From the NCBI RefSeq assembly GCF_954871325.1, contig NC_088778.1:21747120-21811119 (forward strand): 64,000 nt of DNA. The letters are read 5' to 3'. Shown here in pieces: positions 49,481 through 60,317 of the stretch. Under the pieces are notes generated by a model. That model was not told where the DNA came from and ran no database searches. It was given only the letters and a program-made list of their open reading frames with translations. Position 1 is the first letter of the stretch, and each line of letters opens with the position of its first letter. This DNA is from Gordionus sp. m RMFG-2023. Taxonomy: Eukaryota > Nematomorpha > Gordioida > Chordodea > Parachordodidae. The position numbers were made by a program, and so were the translations under genes.

Positions 49481-50045
49481 ATATAAACATTTAATTCTGT
49501 ACTATCATTCACTTCACTAGGTGTTAATATAAATATTACTTTATCCTATTCTCTGAGAAACTTTCATTAATATTTAAAGGAATGTTCAAACTTGAATGTA
49601 CAGTACGGCCAATTTCATCAACTTTATTAATGGAAAAATATGCAGTATTTCTGTCGTGGCCTTTATAACAATACTTACGACCGTTTTATGGTTGAGTTAA
49701 CATTGTCGTTCATGATTCTATTTTAGAAGGGGATACCAATTCTGACATTGACAGAAATATCGTTTTGCTTGTTCAAACTTGATTGTACAGTACAGCCAAT
49801 TTCACCAACTTTATTAATTGAAAAATATGCAGTAGTTCTATCGTGGCCTTTATAACAATACTTACGACCGTTTTATGGTTTAGTTAACATTGTCGTTCAT
49901 GATTCTAAGAGGGGGATACCAATGCTGACATTGACAGAAATATCGTTTTGCGTTCATAGGCATATCATCTTTATCAGGACGTATTGTGTTTTGTACACTG
50001 CTTTCGTAATCCGTTATTACTTTTATCTACAACCCTAAATGATAT
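49480..50045 (-). mobile_element. Helitron-like Rep fragment, tandemly duplicated
   Basis: Two direct units of 188 nt (49583-49770 and 49771-49958) each encode on the minus strand NGRKYCYKGHDR followed by TAYFSINKV-EIG. KYxYKGHDR is a signature of the Helitron Rep region. Upstream, at about 50020-49900, the minus strand reads VITDYESSVQNTIRPDKDD in another frame. Only a small part of a Helitron is present and no ends were recognised. Non-functional. Confidence 0.5.
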
Positions 50046-50425
50046 AAATTTATACATTAATTATTTCCTCTCCAGACGACCGTCCAGATTTATTTTGTCA
50101 CTTTTTCCATCAAAAATTAAAATGTCAACAAGGATTTGCTCTTAATTTTATCAAATACATAATAAATATTCCTCATTATTTTTTAAAAAAATTATTCTAA
50201 ATTTATATGTCAATAAAAAAAAATATCTTAAAAAATATATAAATAATTTGCATATAAGTTTCATTAGTGTTTAATGGCATTTTTGTAATTTAAATATACA
50301 GCATTTTTTTTTACTTATCATAAAAAATATATATCCCTTATCAAATTCTTTGACAAATAATTTCAGAAATGCAAGACACATTAAATTTATCTGAAAAACA
50401 ACAATAACCTTATATAATAAACAAC
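50046..50425. other. A+T-rich spacer
   Basis: No gene or repeat recognised. Confidence 0.4.
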
Positions 50426-51000
50426 CAGCGTCTACGTGACAGGATTTTCACTGGATGCAAACCCGCTTCAAAAACCTTTGCCTACCCCCCTAAAATTACG
50501 CCACCTTCGGCGGCGGTGTCTTCCTATTATTATTTTTACCTTTTTAATTTATTGATACTCTTTTCAGAGACTTTATAAAGGATAACTTAAATTAATCTAT
50601 CTCTACTACCAACTATCGATATTTTGTAAATATAAAGAATTTATTTTTTAGATAATAAATTCAATTAAAACTTCCATTATTTACAATGAATTAATTATTA
50701 TGGCATTATGAGCTTGCTGAAATATCTAAACCTTTTAAATACAGAAAGTTTTATTTGGAAAACAATGTGAATGATTGGTTGCAATATATAGATTTGGTCG
50801 ATGAATTGTATTATAATAATTCTATGATAAAAGTATTAATTTTTACAGCAATAAATTTTGTCCTATTTCATCTCAAAAATTAATAGATAACCCCAAAAAA
50901 TTTTATCTTACCCCCATTAAAGCAGCCTACCCCCTACCCCCCTCCTTCCTCAAAAAATAGGATGCGAATTGTTCCTACCCCTCCCGCTCATGTAGACGCT
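50426..51000. mobile_element. MITE with CAGCGTCTAC ends
   Basis: The left end is CCAGCGTCTACGTGACAG; the right end is CTCATGTAGACGCTGT, whose reverse complement ACAGCGTCTACATGAG matches it. Both ends are followed inward by C-rich tracts. A plus-strand frame at about 50697-50882 (LLWHYELAEISKPFKYRKF and onward to FHLKN) is open for about 62 codons without an early Met. It may be a captured or residual coding piece. A related, inverted copy lies at 56920-57625. Confidence 0.55.
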
Positions 51001-51224
51001 GTAAACAATATATTTTTTAGATATAATTTTAATTGATCATATTACAAAAAAGTATAATACTCGGTTATTTTTATTTTATTTGTCATGATTCTCTACTAAG
51101 TGGTTGCCCAGGCCTTCCCAGTTTCCCTTAATATGGAATTTACATGTTTTTTTTCCATATTAGACTAATTGGTAATCAGATATTTCCCGTCCATGTGATG
51201 ATATTAAAAATTTAACTATCTCCG

Positions 51225-51435
51225 AGGCGGGAAAAAATTTTCAAAATTATAATGGGTAGGACTGGGCTTGGAACCTCAAAATTAATATTAGCTTGCACCT
51301 GACTTGGGAATATCTTTTACAAATTATTAAGGGTTGAGCTGGGCTTGATAAACTTTTTTAAAATTATAAAATCTTGGATGCTTCCTAATATTGTGAGCTT
51401 GAACCTGGCATGACATCTATCGTAAAAAATGAATA
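51225..51435. repeat. Decayed GC-tipped repeat
   Basis: Alternating blocks (GGTAGGACTGGGCTTGG, GAGCTGGGCTTGATAAAC, GAACCTGGCATGAC) follow the internal pattern of the GC-tipped family; ends are not recognisable. Confidence 0.3.
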
Positions 51436-51599
51436 AAAATCTCATTCCCCGTCATTTTTGACGGGCTTTCTATTAGTTTAAAATAAATAAAAGAGAAAAA
51501 TATTTTTTATATTATATTTTTTCCCTAACTTTTTTTAAATAAAAATATTTTCCCCTTTTAAAAGCATTAATTAATGTTTAATAATAGTAATAATATTAT

Positions 51600-51720
51600 T
51601 GAAAATATTAAGAATATCAGAGTTAAAAGTATCTTTATCTATATCTATATACTATTTCAGAGGTATATGTATCTCTTTATAGATACTTTTTAAGATACAT
51701 TTTTATTTAAAACTTTTTCA
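51600..51720. repeat. hAT-end-like fragment (TATCTATATC repeats)
   Basis: ATCAGAGTTAAAAGTATC and repeated GATAC/GTATC motifs resemble the CAGAGTTGGGCAGTA element starts at 43834 and 46477. Degenerate. Confidence 0.3.
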
Positions 51721-52254
51721 TCTAAAAAATAAAAATTTAAGTGCAAATTTTATCTCATATGTATGAGCTTAAATAAATATATATTATATAAATATTAAGA
51801 CTGAAATATATATATTATTAAAACTTACATATAATAAAACATATTAATATTATTTTTTTCCCATTTATATCTACGGATATTAGTTCAAGATTGTGAAGTA
51901 TATTTTTACTACGTATAATGCAAAGGAATTTATAAATCCTTGCTTAGCCATGACGCCCATTAATTATAAACAATACAATTTTGATGCACAAAATTATTTT
52001 AAAATAAATTTATTTAGAATATTGTAAATATATTTTCTAGATATTCCGCTAACTTTTGATGAATAAATTATATTATAAGTATAATGTAAAAAAAAATTTA
52101 TTTTTAATTTTAATTCTATTTTTCATTTTGATTGAAAAATACTTATTAAAAAATTTAAAATCTAGCAATAACTTTTATATTATGCATATAAAATAAACTG
52201 GCATATATAATTAAAACAATACAAGACATTTCTAAAAATAATATTTTTTAATAC

Positions 52255-52345
52255 AAAATCTATTTATTACAGTATAAAATATTTTCGATTGCTGATATAA
52301 AAAAAATTTGCGTCTAAAGAGTTACAAGTGATAAAAAAGATTTAT
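52255..52345 (-). repeat. Inverted copy of the repeat upstream of the kinase gene
   Basis: The reverse complement matches 45517-45605 through TTTTTTATCACTTGTAA, TTTAGACGCAAA and TTTTATACTGTAATAAAT. Beyond this core the flanks do not clearly match. Confidence 0.55.
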
Positions 52346-53815
52346 ATGCCTCAACAATTGATAATAGTTTTTAAAAACCCCATAATGCAATAATATCATT
52401 CTTAGCAACTTACATTGACAAAAGCTTATCAAACTAATATAACTATCTGTTACCATTTTAAACAATGTTTAGAATGGACTAATAAGGAAAAATGTATGGG
52501 CCTAGACCAAATCAACAATTCTTGAAGAAGAGAGTATAAACGACCAATCAAATCATTAAACTATATGGTGGTTAGAACTTCCTTTTAGATGACATGATGG
52601 AAGCTAGATAAGTAATCGATAAAATTATTGTGAGATATTAAATTTCTAAAAGATTATCTTCCATTTTAAATAATATATATAAACGACACACATTGACCAT
52701 TATTGTTTATCTAAAATATGCTATCATATTCTCTCAGCAGCTGTAGTAATAATCAAATTACATATCAACACAAATAATAGATTCTGGTTAATTTGCAGTA
52801 ATAGCATTGACACATACAATGTAAACTAACATATGTTGGATGAATTGATAAAATAAAAACACTAAAAATCTTTGGAATAATAATTATGCAACTATATTGA
52901 AGTCTGGAGTTATTTACATGACAAGGATGCCATATTAGAAATAAAATATTTTCTAACTATAAAATAGGACCGAATGATATAATGAAACAATTAATAATTT
53001 ATATATTGTCGCACCACCTCTAGTTGGAATATCATATCTTAAAATAATATTAGTTTGTAATAATGTCAAAAATATAATTGTATTAAAAATTTAACTCATA
53101 ACTGTTTTTCGAAAAAAAAAAAAAATATTCCTAAGAGAAGAAAAAATATCAAATTTATTACATCTATTATATAGGATGAATAATAAGGTGTTAAAATTTT
53201 AAAATTATTTATAACTAAATAGATGGCGATAAATACTTAAGTGCAAATTGTTACTATAATTATTATTAAAAGCATTTATTAGTAAAATTTATTATATAAC
53301 TGTCAAATACTTCTATAAAATTGGCATTTTATTTAATATTTTATAAACAACTGTATATAATAGAGGATTATAAACAATATGTCTAATTACTTACTTTTTA
53401 TAAAGAAATCTCTTATACACATTTGGACCTTGAAAATTCTTTTAGGAATAGGTATGATAATAAAATTTAAAAATAAATACACAGTTGATTAATCATTTTG
53501 AACTCGGCTAATTACAATATTAAATTTTTTAGTTTTCAATTAATAAATGGTTATATTTATTTAATTAGGGTTATATTAAATTAATATTTATTGAGTTATA
53601 TTGATATTATATTTTTAACACAAAATTCGATTGCAAGCTGACATAGTGAAAATATAATTTATATGTATTAATCTAATCTAATATTTAAAATAGTACTCAT
53701 TTAATAAATATTTAGAGAGCCTTATTAATTTTTAAATAAGAAAATTAAATCTTTATAATACTTAATAGAATTATAAAAGAAATAATTCAGGTTTCAATCA
53801 AAAAAATTTATTTTT
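52346..53815. other. A+T-rich spacer, no supported gene
   Basis: A short plus-strand frame near 52493 (MYGPRPNQQFLKKR before a GTATAA) could be a tiny exon, but no partner exon was found. The rest has stops throughout in all frames. Confidence 0.4.
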
Positions 53816-53932
53816 AGTTCAAGGGGTTGAAATTCCATTAAAAAAATTTTTTTTTTTACTTCAGGGGGCTATATAAATTTTTTAGGGGGTTCGAGCCCCT
53901 GCGCCCCCCCCTCCTAGTAACGCCACTGAGAA
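53816..53932. repeat. MITE right end, CAGTGGCGTTACTAGG type
   Basis: The segment ends CCTCCTAGTAACGCCACTG; reversed, CAGTGGCGTTACTAGGAGG is a terminal sequence resembling those of several animal MITE families. The GGGGGTTCGAGCCCCTG block inside could form a hairpin. The left end was not found. Confidence 0.4.
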
Positions 53933-54160
53933 CTTCTACCAGAATAAAAAAACAATTATATCACAAATTGTGTTATACATTTAGAGGATTTACTTGTAAA
54001 TCTTGGACTGGATACGAGTAATAAAATTTATTATATGAGTTCAGTTATACCTGATCAGTGGCCCCTACACCCTTTGATCTAAGGAAGCAGAATTTTCCGA
54101 CTTTTACTCCTACTCCTCTCAACTCAAATAATTTTTATTGCATCAATTTATAATTCAAAC

Positions 54161-54488
54161 TAGAGATCTGCAAAGTTAGGCCCGGCCCGTACCCGTGCCG
54201 GGCTCAGGCCTCTTTCTATTTTAAATAATTGGGTTCGGGCCGGATCTAATATTTTTAAAAAAAATTTAAGCCGGGTCAGGTCGGATTTTTTTTTTTAATA
54301 TTGATTTCTCAATTTTATATTGTATTTTTTATGTAAAATAAAAATATTTGATTTTATTTATTCAAACTAAACGACATATAACATATGTCTTTTATTTTGA
54401 GTAATTATAAAAATTAATTTCTATATTTAAATAAATTCGGACCGGACTGGGGCCGGGCTTGAAAAATTAGGCCCGATGCAGATCACTA
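54161..54488. mobile_element. hAT-type MITE with GC-rich ends and 8-bp target duplication
   Basis: The left end TAGAGATCTGCAAAGTTAGG and the right end GCCCGATGCAGATCACTA are inverted repeats (reverse complement TAGTGATCTGCATCGGGC). The flanks carry ATTCAAAC on both sides, an 8-bp target duplication, and the TAGNG start fits hAT. The interior has GC blocks at the ends and A+T-rich sequence between. It has no coding capacity. This is the best-preserved member of a family with at least five other partial copies in this window. Confidence 0.75.
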
Positions 54489-56160
54489 ATTCAAACTATA
54501 AAATTATAAAAAAATATTTATGGAAGCAAAGAAATTTAAAACATTTTTTTAAAATAATTTCGACAAATTGAGGAAAGATAAAGAGAAAAAGTTATTATTT
54601 AGTCTATATTTAACTGTCTAAATTTTTATTTCACTGATAAAATGGTTCAATTATTAAGAAATTGATCTTTCTAACACTCTGAAGTCTTGTTATAATTCGT
54701 TTTTGCTCATGATCATTTCGGTAGTGCACGTAGTTGTTTAATAAATAATTATGTAAAAACGATAAAGGAAAGCATAAAATTTTCATAACGTAAAATAAAA
54801 GAATAGTTTTCCAGTATGAATTATAAAAAGTCTAAAAATCATCATCTTTAGAAGAAGCTAGATAATATATTAGTATTTATATTTTAATAAAATAATTTTG
54901 CAATTCTCAAACTCTAACAAGTCTTTTGATTCTCCCTGTCATCTATAACAGGATTGAGATATTTGAAGCCTAGAACTTCTAAAATCATAAAGTAACTTTT
55001 CCCTTCATTAAATTTTGAGCCTTAGAAAAAATTTAATGTGATTATTTAAGAAAATTACATGAATTGTACTTCTCAATTGAATCCGTCTAATTAAATTTGA
55101 CTCACTGCAAAGTTTATATCCTTTGACATGGTTTATAATTTTGTACAATCCAAGCTTGTTACGAGTAATATTTTATCCATAACACAAAATGCTATAACAT
55201 TGTTCTATTCTAGTAAAAACTGAAACCCTAGCCATGGTAGAAGAAGATGCAGGATCTACGGAACTCTTTAAATATGTCAAAGCTGCCCATAAGACATTAT
55301 AGAGTAGAAGAAAATTTCAATAACTTTATATGATGATAACCAGCTTCTACAAATATATAAAATAAGCATTCTAAATCTTAACAAATGAGATAATATTATC
55401 AAGTGTTACTCTAGATGCATAAAAATCGTTGCGATTATGACAGTTCATCACTCTGACATATTTTCAGCATTGCATATCTTTTAACACCATCATATACCTG
55501 AATATCGTCTAACCTAAAATATATCTTATTTCCATTACAGATTGGCATCATTGAATAATGATTAAATTTAATCGATTTTAGTGTTTCTGCTTTAATCATA
55601 GCCCGTACCCTATTGATCTTTTCCACTTATGTTTAAAGCACCATATAGTCTTGTCCAATTAAAAAATCGAGGGGTAGATTGATGAAATTAAGTTTGTTTT
55701 TATATTTTTTTAATATAACACCAGTCGTGTTGCCTTAACATTATATCACTAACTTTTTAACTGGTTTAGGTTTCAGTATATCTTACTATCAAAGCGATTG
55801 CTTCTATTTATATGTATCATCGACTATAATTGAGAAGCATCTATTAGATTCAATTTCTTTTTGAATTTTCTTTTATAATCATATTTTCATGTTTGAGAAG
55901 TATATTCTTATTATATACGATAAAATAGAATATAGTTTGGGTTTTAAATTCCTTTTGTTTTTTTATACCTTTTTTGTCTTTATTTTTTTTTGTATATATA
56001 ATATGAGAACAGGTTCAGAATCAGTAATAAATTTTATGTCATATGCCTTCTGGTTGCATCCAAGAAGGCTTAATTATGAAAAAAATAACTAAGACATCTT
56101 ATTATGATTCTATTGATTGAGAGATTATTTTATACACTCTTTTTTGGATATTAAATATTT
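54489..56160. other. Spacer with unassigned open frames
   Basis: The minus-strand frame 55626-55435 (MEKINRVRAMIKAETLKSIK onward to CQSDELS) looks more protein-like than its neighbours, but I recognise no family, and flanking frames are closed by stops. The plus-strand frame 55889-56092 is hydrophobic and A+T-driven. Neither is called a gene. Confidence 0.3.
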
Positions 56161-56169
56161 TAATATTAG

Positions 56170-56360
56170 ATTTTAGTTATGGGCAAGTCTTCCATAATGA
56201 ACCATCATATGTGTCTGTGAAGATTCATGAACAATATTATCACGTTTGATATTCTGCCATTTACCCAAGCCTTCACAATCAAATGTTTTTAAAGTCTGTA
56301 CCACCTTGAAAATTTTAGGAAGTAGCTGCTTCGTACCTCTCCCTCGCAAGTTGTAGGGGG
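56170..56360 (-). other. Unassigned open frame of about 60 codons
   Basis: The minus strand from about 56353 reads NLRGRGTKQLLPKIFKVVQ, then TLKTFDCEGLGKWQNIKRDN and VHESSQTHMMVHYGRLAHN before a stop. It has mixed composition, unlike chance frames in this A+T-rich DNA, and no initial Met. It could be an exon or an old transposon piece; family unknown. Confidence 0.3.
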
Positions 56361-56919
56361 GTCATTGAGCCTGATTAAAATTAAATCCTACAAATGTGTG
56401 AGAACTGATTCGAGCAGGCTAATTAAGAAGAAAAGTATTTGCAAGTTTAAGATATATGTAATGATTAGCTACTTAATATGGGGATTAACATATAAGAATT
56501 ACTAATCCACATCATATGGTTTTGGAGATGGAGGAAAGTTGGAAAATGATTCATGGGGATTATGGAATGGGATGAGAATGTTTATGATTGTATTATTATA
56601 ATGTTGTAATCGGATTAATTATGATTAAATTATTTGTATATGTGGTTTATTTGATTGCAATAAAGAATTACATGAAATCAAAGTTATATATACTGCTACA
56701 ATATGTAATAAAACATTGATAATGATCAATTGCAATATATGATTTTCTTTAAAATATTTAATGTAATTTTTAAATATGTTTATATAAATGCAATAATGTA
56801 TGAATTCAAATTTCTTAAAATAATTCCCATTCCTTATTTTTTCCCTCTATGGTCGAGCAGGCTCTGGTAACCTTAAACGATAAAACCTAGTGTAAAATTC
56901 CAAGCAGGATTATACACAT

Positions 56920-57625
56920 TTAGCGTCCAATTAGTGGGGGAATAGGGGTAGGAATAGTTAGCTTCCAATTTTTTAATGGGGGTAAGGGGAGGGGTATATA
57001 TTTAAGGGGGCAGAGGAGTAGGAAGGTTATCTATTAAATTTTTGAGGTGAAACACTTCAAAATGTATTCTGTAAAAGTTAATATTAGACTTATTATACAA
57101 TGGTATTGCTAACAAAAACAAACATATATTGCCTACAATCATAGACATTATTTCCAAGTGAAACTATTTTATATACTGTTATCTTTTTAAATATAATAAA
57201 AAATTGTTAGATATTATGGGTGCGCCAAAAGTCAAAATTTTATTTTTTAATAAATTAATGTTTGGACGCGTAATGTATTTGTGAGAATCATTTTATTAAA
57301 AAAAATTTTTTTTTGACTTTGTACACACATTTAGAGTACGTAATAAACTATAATAATGCCTTCTGTAAATGTTTAATTGAATCTATATTAAAAAATAACT
57401 CTTTTACATTCACAGTATTTTGATAGTTGGTAGTAGAATATTAATAATTTAAATTAATCTTCTTAAAATTTGTGATGAATTACATTATAATTGAAAAGGT
57501 GTAATCAATAATGTGAAAATGTGAAAGCAAAACTTTTTTCTTTTTTTTTGGGGGGGGGGGGTGGGGTGCATATCTAGATTTTTGGGGGTTTTCCTTCAGC
57601 GAATATTATGTCTGTAGAAGCTTTA
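56920..57625. mobile_element. MITE related to 50426-51000, inverted
   Basis: GGGGGAATAGGGGTAGGAAT, AATGGGGGTAAGGGGAGGGG and GGTTATCTATTAAATTTTTG correspond, in reverse complement, to the right part of the 50426-51000 element (TAGGATGCGAATTGTTCC, TTACCCCCATTAAAG, AAAAATTAATAGATAACC). Poly-G lies near 57550. The ends are less clear (AGCGTCCAATTAG at 56922; TCTGTAGAAGC near 57612). Confidence 0.45.
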
Positions 57626-58090
57626 CAGTGTACAGACTCAAAAGAATTAAGTTTTTAGCAAAGAGCGATGGCATGGTACTAATTTATAAAGTAACTAAGT
57701 AGCAATTTTATATAATAAATACATATAAAAAATATTAAAATATATTTATAATTAATTCATAATCTTTATTTAATTTAATTTTAATATGCATTATAAACCT
57801 CTTTTCAAATAATTTAAAATGTTGATGATAGAGATCGAAATTGAAGATATTTTCTGCAGATCATATCGACAAAGTAATTTCTCAGGAAAATAATGCGCAA
57901 ATTGATCTCGATAAAAAAATTAAGACAGGGTATAAATTTCATCGAAAGGTTTTATCATCAAAAAGACTAGTAGTTTCAACGAGGAAACATTTAAGAGTAA
58001 TATAATTCACATTAAATTGCTAATAAAAATAGCTCAATGCAAAAAAATTATCACTATGCTAGAAAATTTTTAAAGTAAATTTGAAATAAA
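57626..58090. other. Spacer with one unassigned open frame
   Basis: The plus strand at about 57840-58002 reads LKIFSADHIDKVISQENNAQ and on to STRKHLRVI before a stop, 54 codons without Met. Unassigned. The rest is A+T-rich. Confidence 0.25.
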
Positions 58091-58094
58091 TAAA

Positions 58095-58565
58095 ACACTT
58101 GTATTTAAATTAAGTTTTTTAAAAAATCGCGAAAAATGATCATCAATATTCCCAAATTCTGTTCCTAATTCTGGATTTCCTCCATTTTTAGCAATTTTTT
58201 AAAAACAATTTAAAAACTGAAGGGATCGGTTGGGGCGTGTTGAGTATTGACTGGGAAAATTTAGAACTGATATGTAAGAATAAATCAGAATGAACGAGAA
58301 TTTTTACAATCAATCTGGTATAACCACAATTAAATACATTTTATTGTTTTTCATTTTTAACTTCTAATATGTCGATTTATATATAAATAATATAGCATAA
58401 GACAGTCAAATATATACTTTTAAAATCAATTGAACATAATATATTATAAATGAAATTAACGCAGCAAACAGTAAAATATAAACTTTTAAAATCAATTTAA
58501 CATAATATAATATAATATAAATGAAATTAACGCCTCAGACAGTAAAATATAAACATTTAAATTAA
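58095..58565. repeat. Duplicated repeat, copy 1, with 80-nt tandem units
   Basis: 58225-58560 matches 59290-59573 over about 300 nt (GGGAAAATTTAGAACTGATA against GGGAAAGTTTAGAATTGATA; ATTTTATTGTTTTTCATTTT in both). The part AAATGAAATTAACGC plus CAGTAAAATATAAAC is repeated in tandem in this copy. The beginning (ACACTTGTATTTAAATTAAG) resembles 19185-19255. Confidence 0.6.
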
Positions 58566-59119
58566 ATATTACTTTACACACATGCAACTACATGCACTAA
58601 TTAAAATAAATTAATTTTTAAAAAAGCTATAAATATATAACATTATTTTGGAGAATGTGATGTTTTTTCCTTAAAATAATTTATAACATTATTTTGAATT
58701 GAAATATTTTCTACATTATAATGGGGAAGGAAGTAGATATATTAGGGAAAGAAAGAAATAACAATAATTAGCATACCAACAAATCAAAGAAAATGGGTGG
58801 GGAGGGGTCAATATAGCTATCTATAATGGTTTTTTCCTTAATTATATCCTTAACATTAAAAGGTATAATTACTCTATATATGAGCTAACATACATAAGCC
58901 AAGTGATATAATATAATAATTTTACCAATAATGATTTAAATTTCATTATTATATTACAACAGGCCTTACTATATATTACATTAAAATACAAATCAAAAAA
59001 ACTATGCCTACTAATTTAAATGTTCAACAACAAAAAAAATTTAAAAGACTTTTTGACTGCAAATAAAAAATGTGTGATTTCAAAATTTTCAATACTCAGC
59101 TCTTTGTTTTAAATACTAT

Positions 59120-59410
59120 TCAATTTCACGTAGATACAAACGAAAAATTTCTTTTTTATATCGTTTCTATCATCAATTTTTTTTTTATCTTCGTCTTCAG
59201 TACCATACCAGACGAGTGAAGAAAGTATATGGGCTCCTTCCGCACCAGCCTCCAATATAAGGAGATCAATGCCCCTATCATTCACCATGTAGGGATTCGT
59301 TTGGGGCTTGGTGGGTATTGATTGGGAAAGTTTAGAATTGATATTAAGGAATAAATCAGAATAAGCGATAATTTTATTTTTTACAAGGAATTTGGTGTAA
59401 TCAAAATTAA
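59120..59410 (-). other. Open frame of about 90 codons overlapping the repeat, unassigned
   Basis: The minus strand reads continuously from KIIAYSDLFLNINSKLSQSI through NPYMVNDRGIDLLILEAGAE, GAHILSSLVWYGTEDEDKK and IDDRNDIKKKFF to a stop near 59114. Its first third lies in the duplicated repeat, and the other copy keeps a related peptide (VHSDLFLHISSKFSQSIL). Composition is protein-like, but I know no matching family. It could be a terminal exon or a captured gene piece. Confidence 0.35.
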
Positions 59411-59573
59411 ATATATTTTATTGTTTTTCATTTTCAACTTCTATTATGTCGATTTTTATATTAATAAAATATAGCATCAGACATTCAAATATATGCTTTT
59501 AAAATCAATTGAACATAATATAATATAATGAAATTAACGCCTTAAACAGTAAAATATAAACTTTTAAACAGAG
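59290..59573. repeat. Duplicated repeat, copy 2
   Basis: Direct copy of 58225-58560, about 1065 nt downstream, without the tandem expansion. Confidence 0.6.
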
Positions 59574-59720
59574 TTGTTAAAAAATCGAATCAAAAGATCG
59601 ACGATCCTGGATTCGAACGCAAATTTGTCAATTTTACAAGATTTATGATTCTGACTTAAATTGAGGATCGAGATCATTTTGAAAATTTGATCCCATTTTT
59701 CGGTATTTGTAAAAATTTAT
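59573..59720. repeat. hAT-tip-like repeat (CAGAGTTGTTAAA)
   Basis: CAGAGTTGTTAAAAAATCG followed by GATCGACGATCCTGGATTCG, and later GAGGATCGAGATC, suggests a short element with an inverted GATCG core. One hAT-like tip was recognised; the other end is not clear. Confidence 0.35.
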
Positions 59721-59954
59721 TTTTTTTAAAAAATAATAAAAAAAAATAAAGTTGAATAAAAATATATTCAAAATTTTGAAATTTTTAGAAGAAAATTAGT
59801 AAGTAAAATTTTTAATGATATTAATTTTTATAAATTTAACCAAAACGATTATGAAAATCCAATAAATAAAAATATCAGGGATAACATGGTTGGGAGAAGT
59901 GTACATTTAAGATTAGTAAGTGTATATATTATAAATTTTGAAACAATAATTTAA

Positions 59955-60285
59955 TATTTTGACATCACCTTATGTGATTAAATAGAGATTCTATAGAAAT
60001 TAGGCAAATTTGGGAGGAAAGGCCAGGACTATGAAAAAATTTTGAAATAAAATCAAACATATAACTTCAATTATGATCAATAGAAAACAAACCCTTTGCA
60101 ATTTACCATAATTTAGCCAATATTAACTTTAGAAATTAATGAAAAAGAATAATAGGGTATGATTTATTAAGATATTGACTATTTACATAGAAAATATTTA
60201 CTAAGTTTTATTGAGCTAATATTATGACATCACCTTATGTGATTAAATAGAGATTCTATAGAAATTAGGCAAATTCTTTATATAT
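59955..60285 (+). repeat. Extra MADF-exon fragment and identical 50-nt direct repeat
   Basis: A 50-nt segment beginning GACATCACCTTATGTGATTA is identical at 59961-60010 and 60226-60275. The plus strand of the first copy reads NRDSIEIRQIWEE, a version of the FRDSVENKRI-EEI stretch of the MADF gene at 60364. So these are partial copies of the adjacent Harbinger gene, one of them very recent. Confidence 0.6.
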
Positions 60286-60317
60286 AAATATATTTTTTAG
60301 TGTCTGAGTATAATTTT

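Noticed and set aside
55889-56092. Hydrophobic 67-codon plus-strand frame
   Set aside because: Phe/Ile/Tyr-rich composition as expected from A+T-rich chance frames; no domain.
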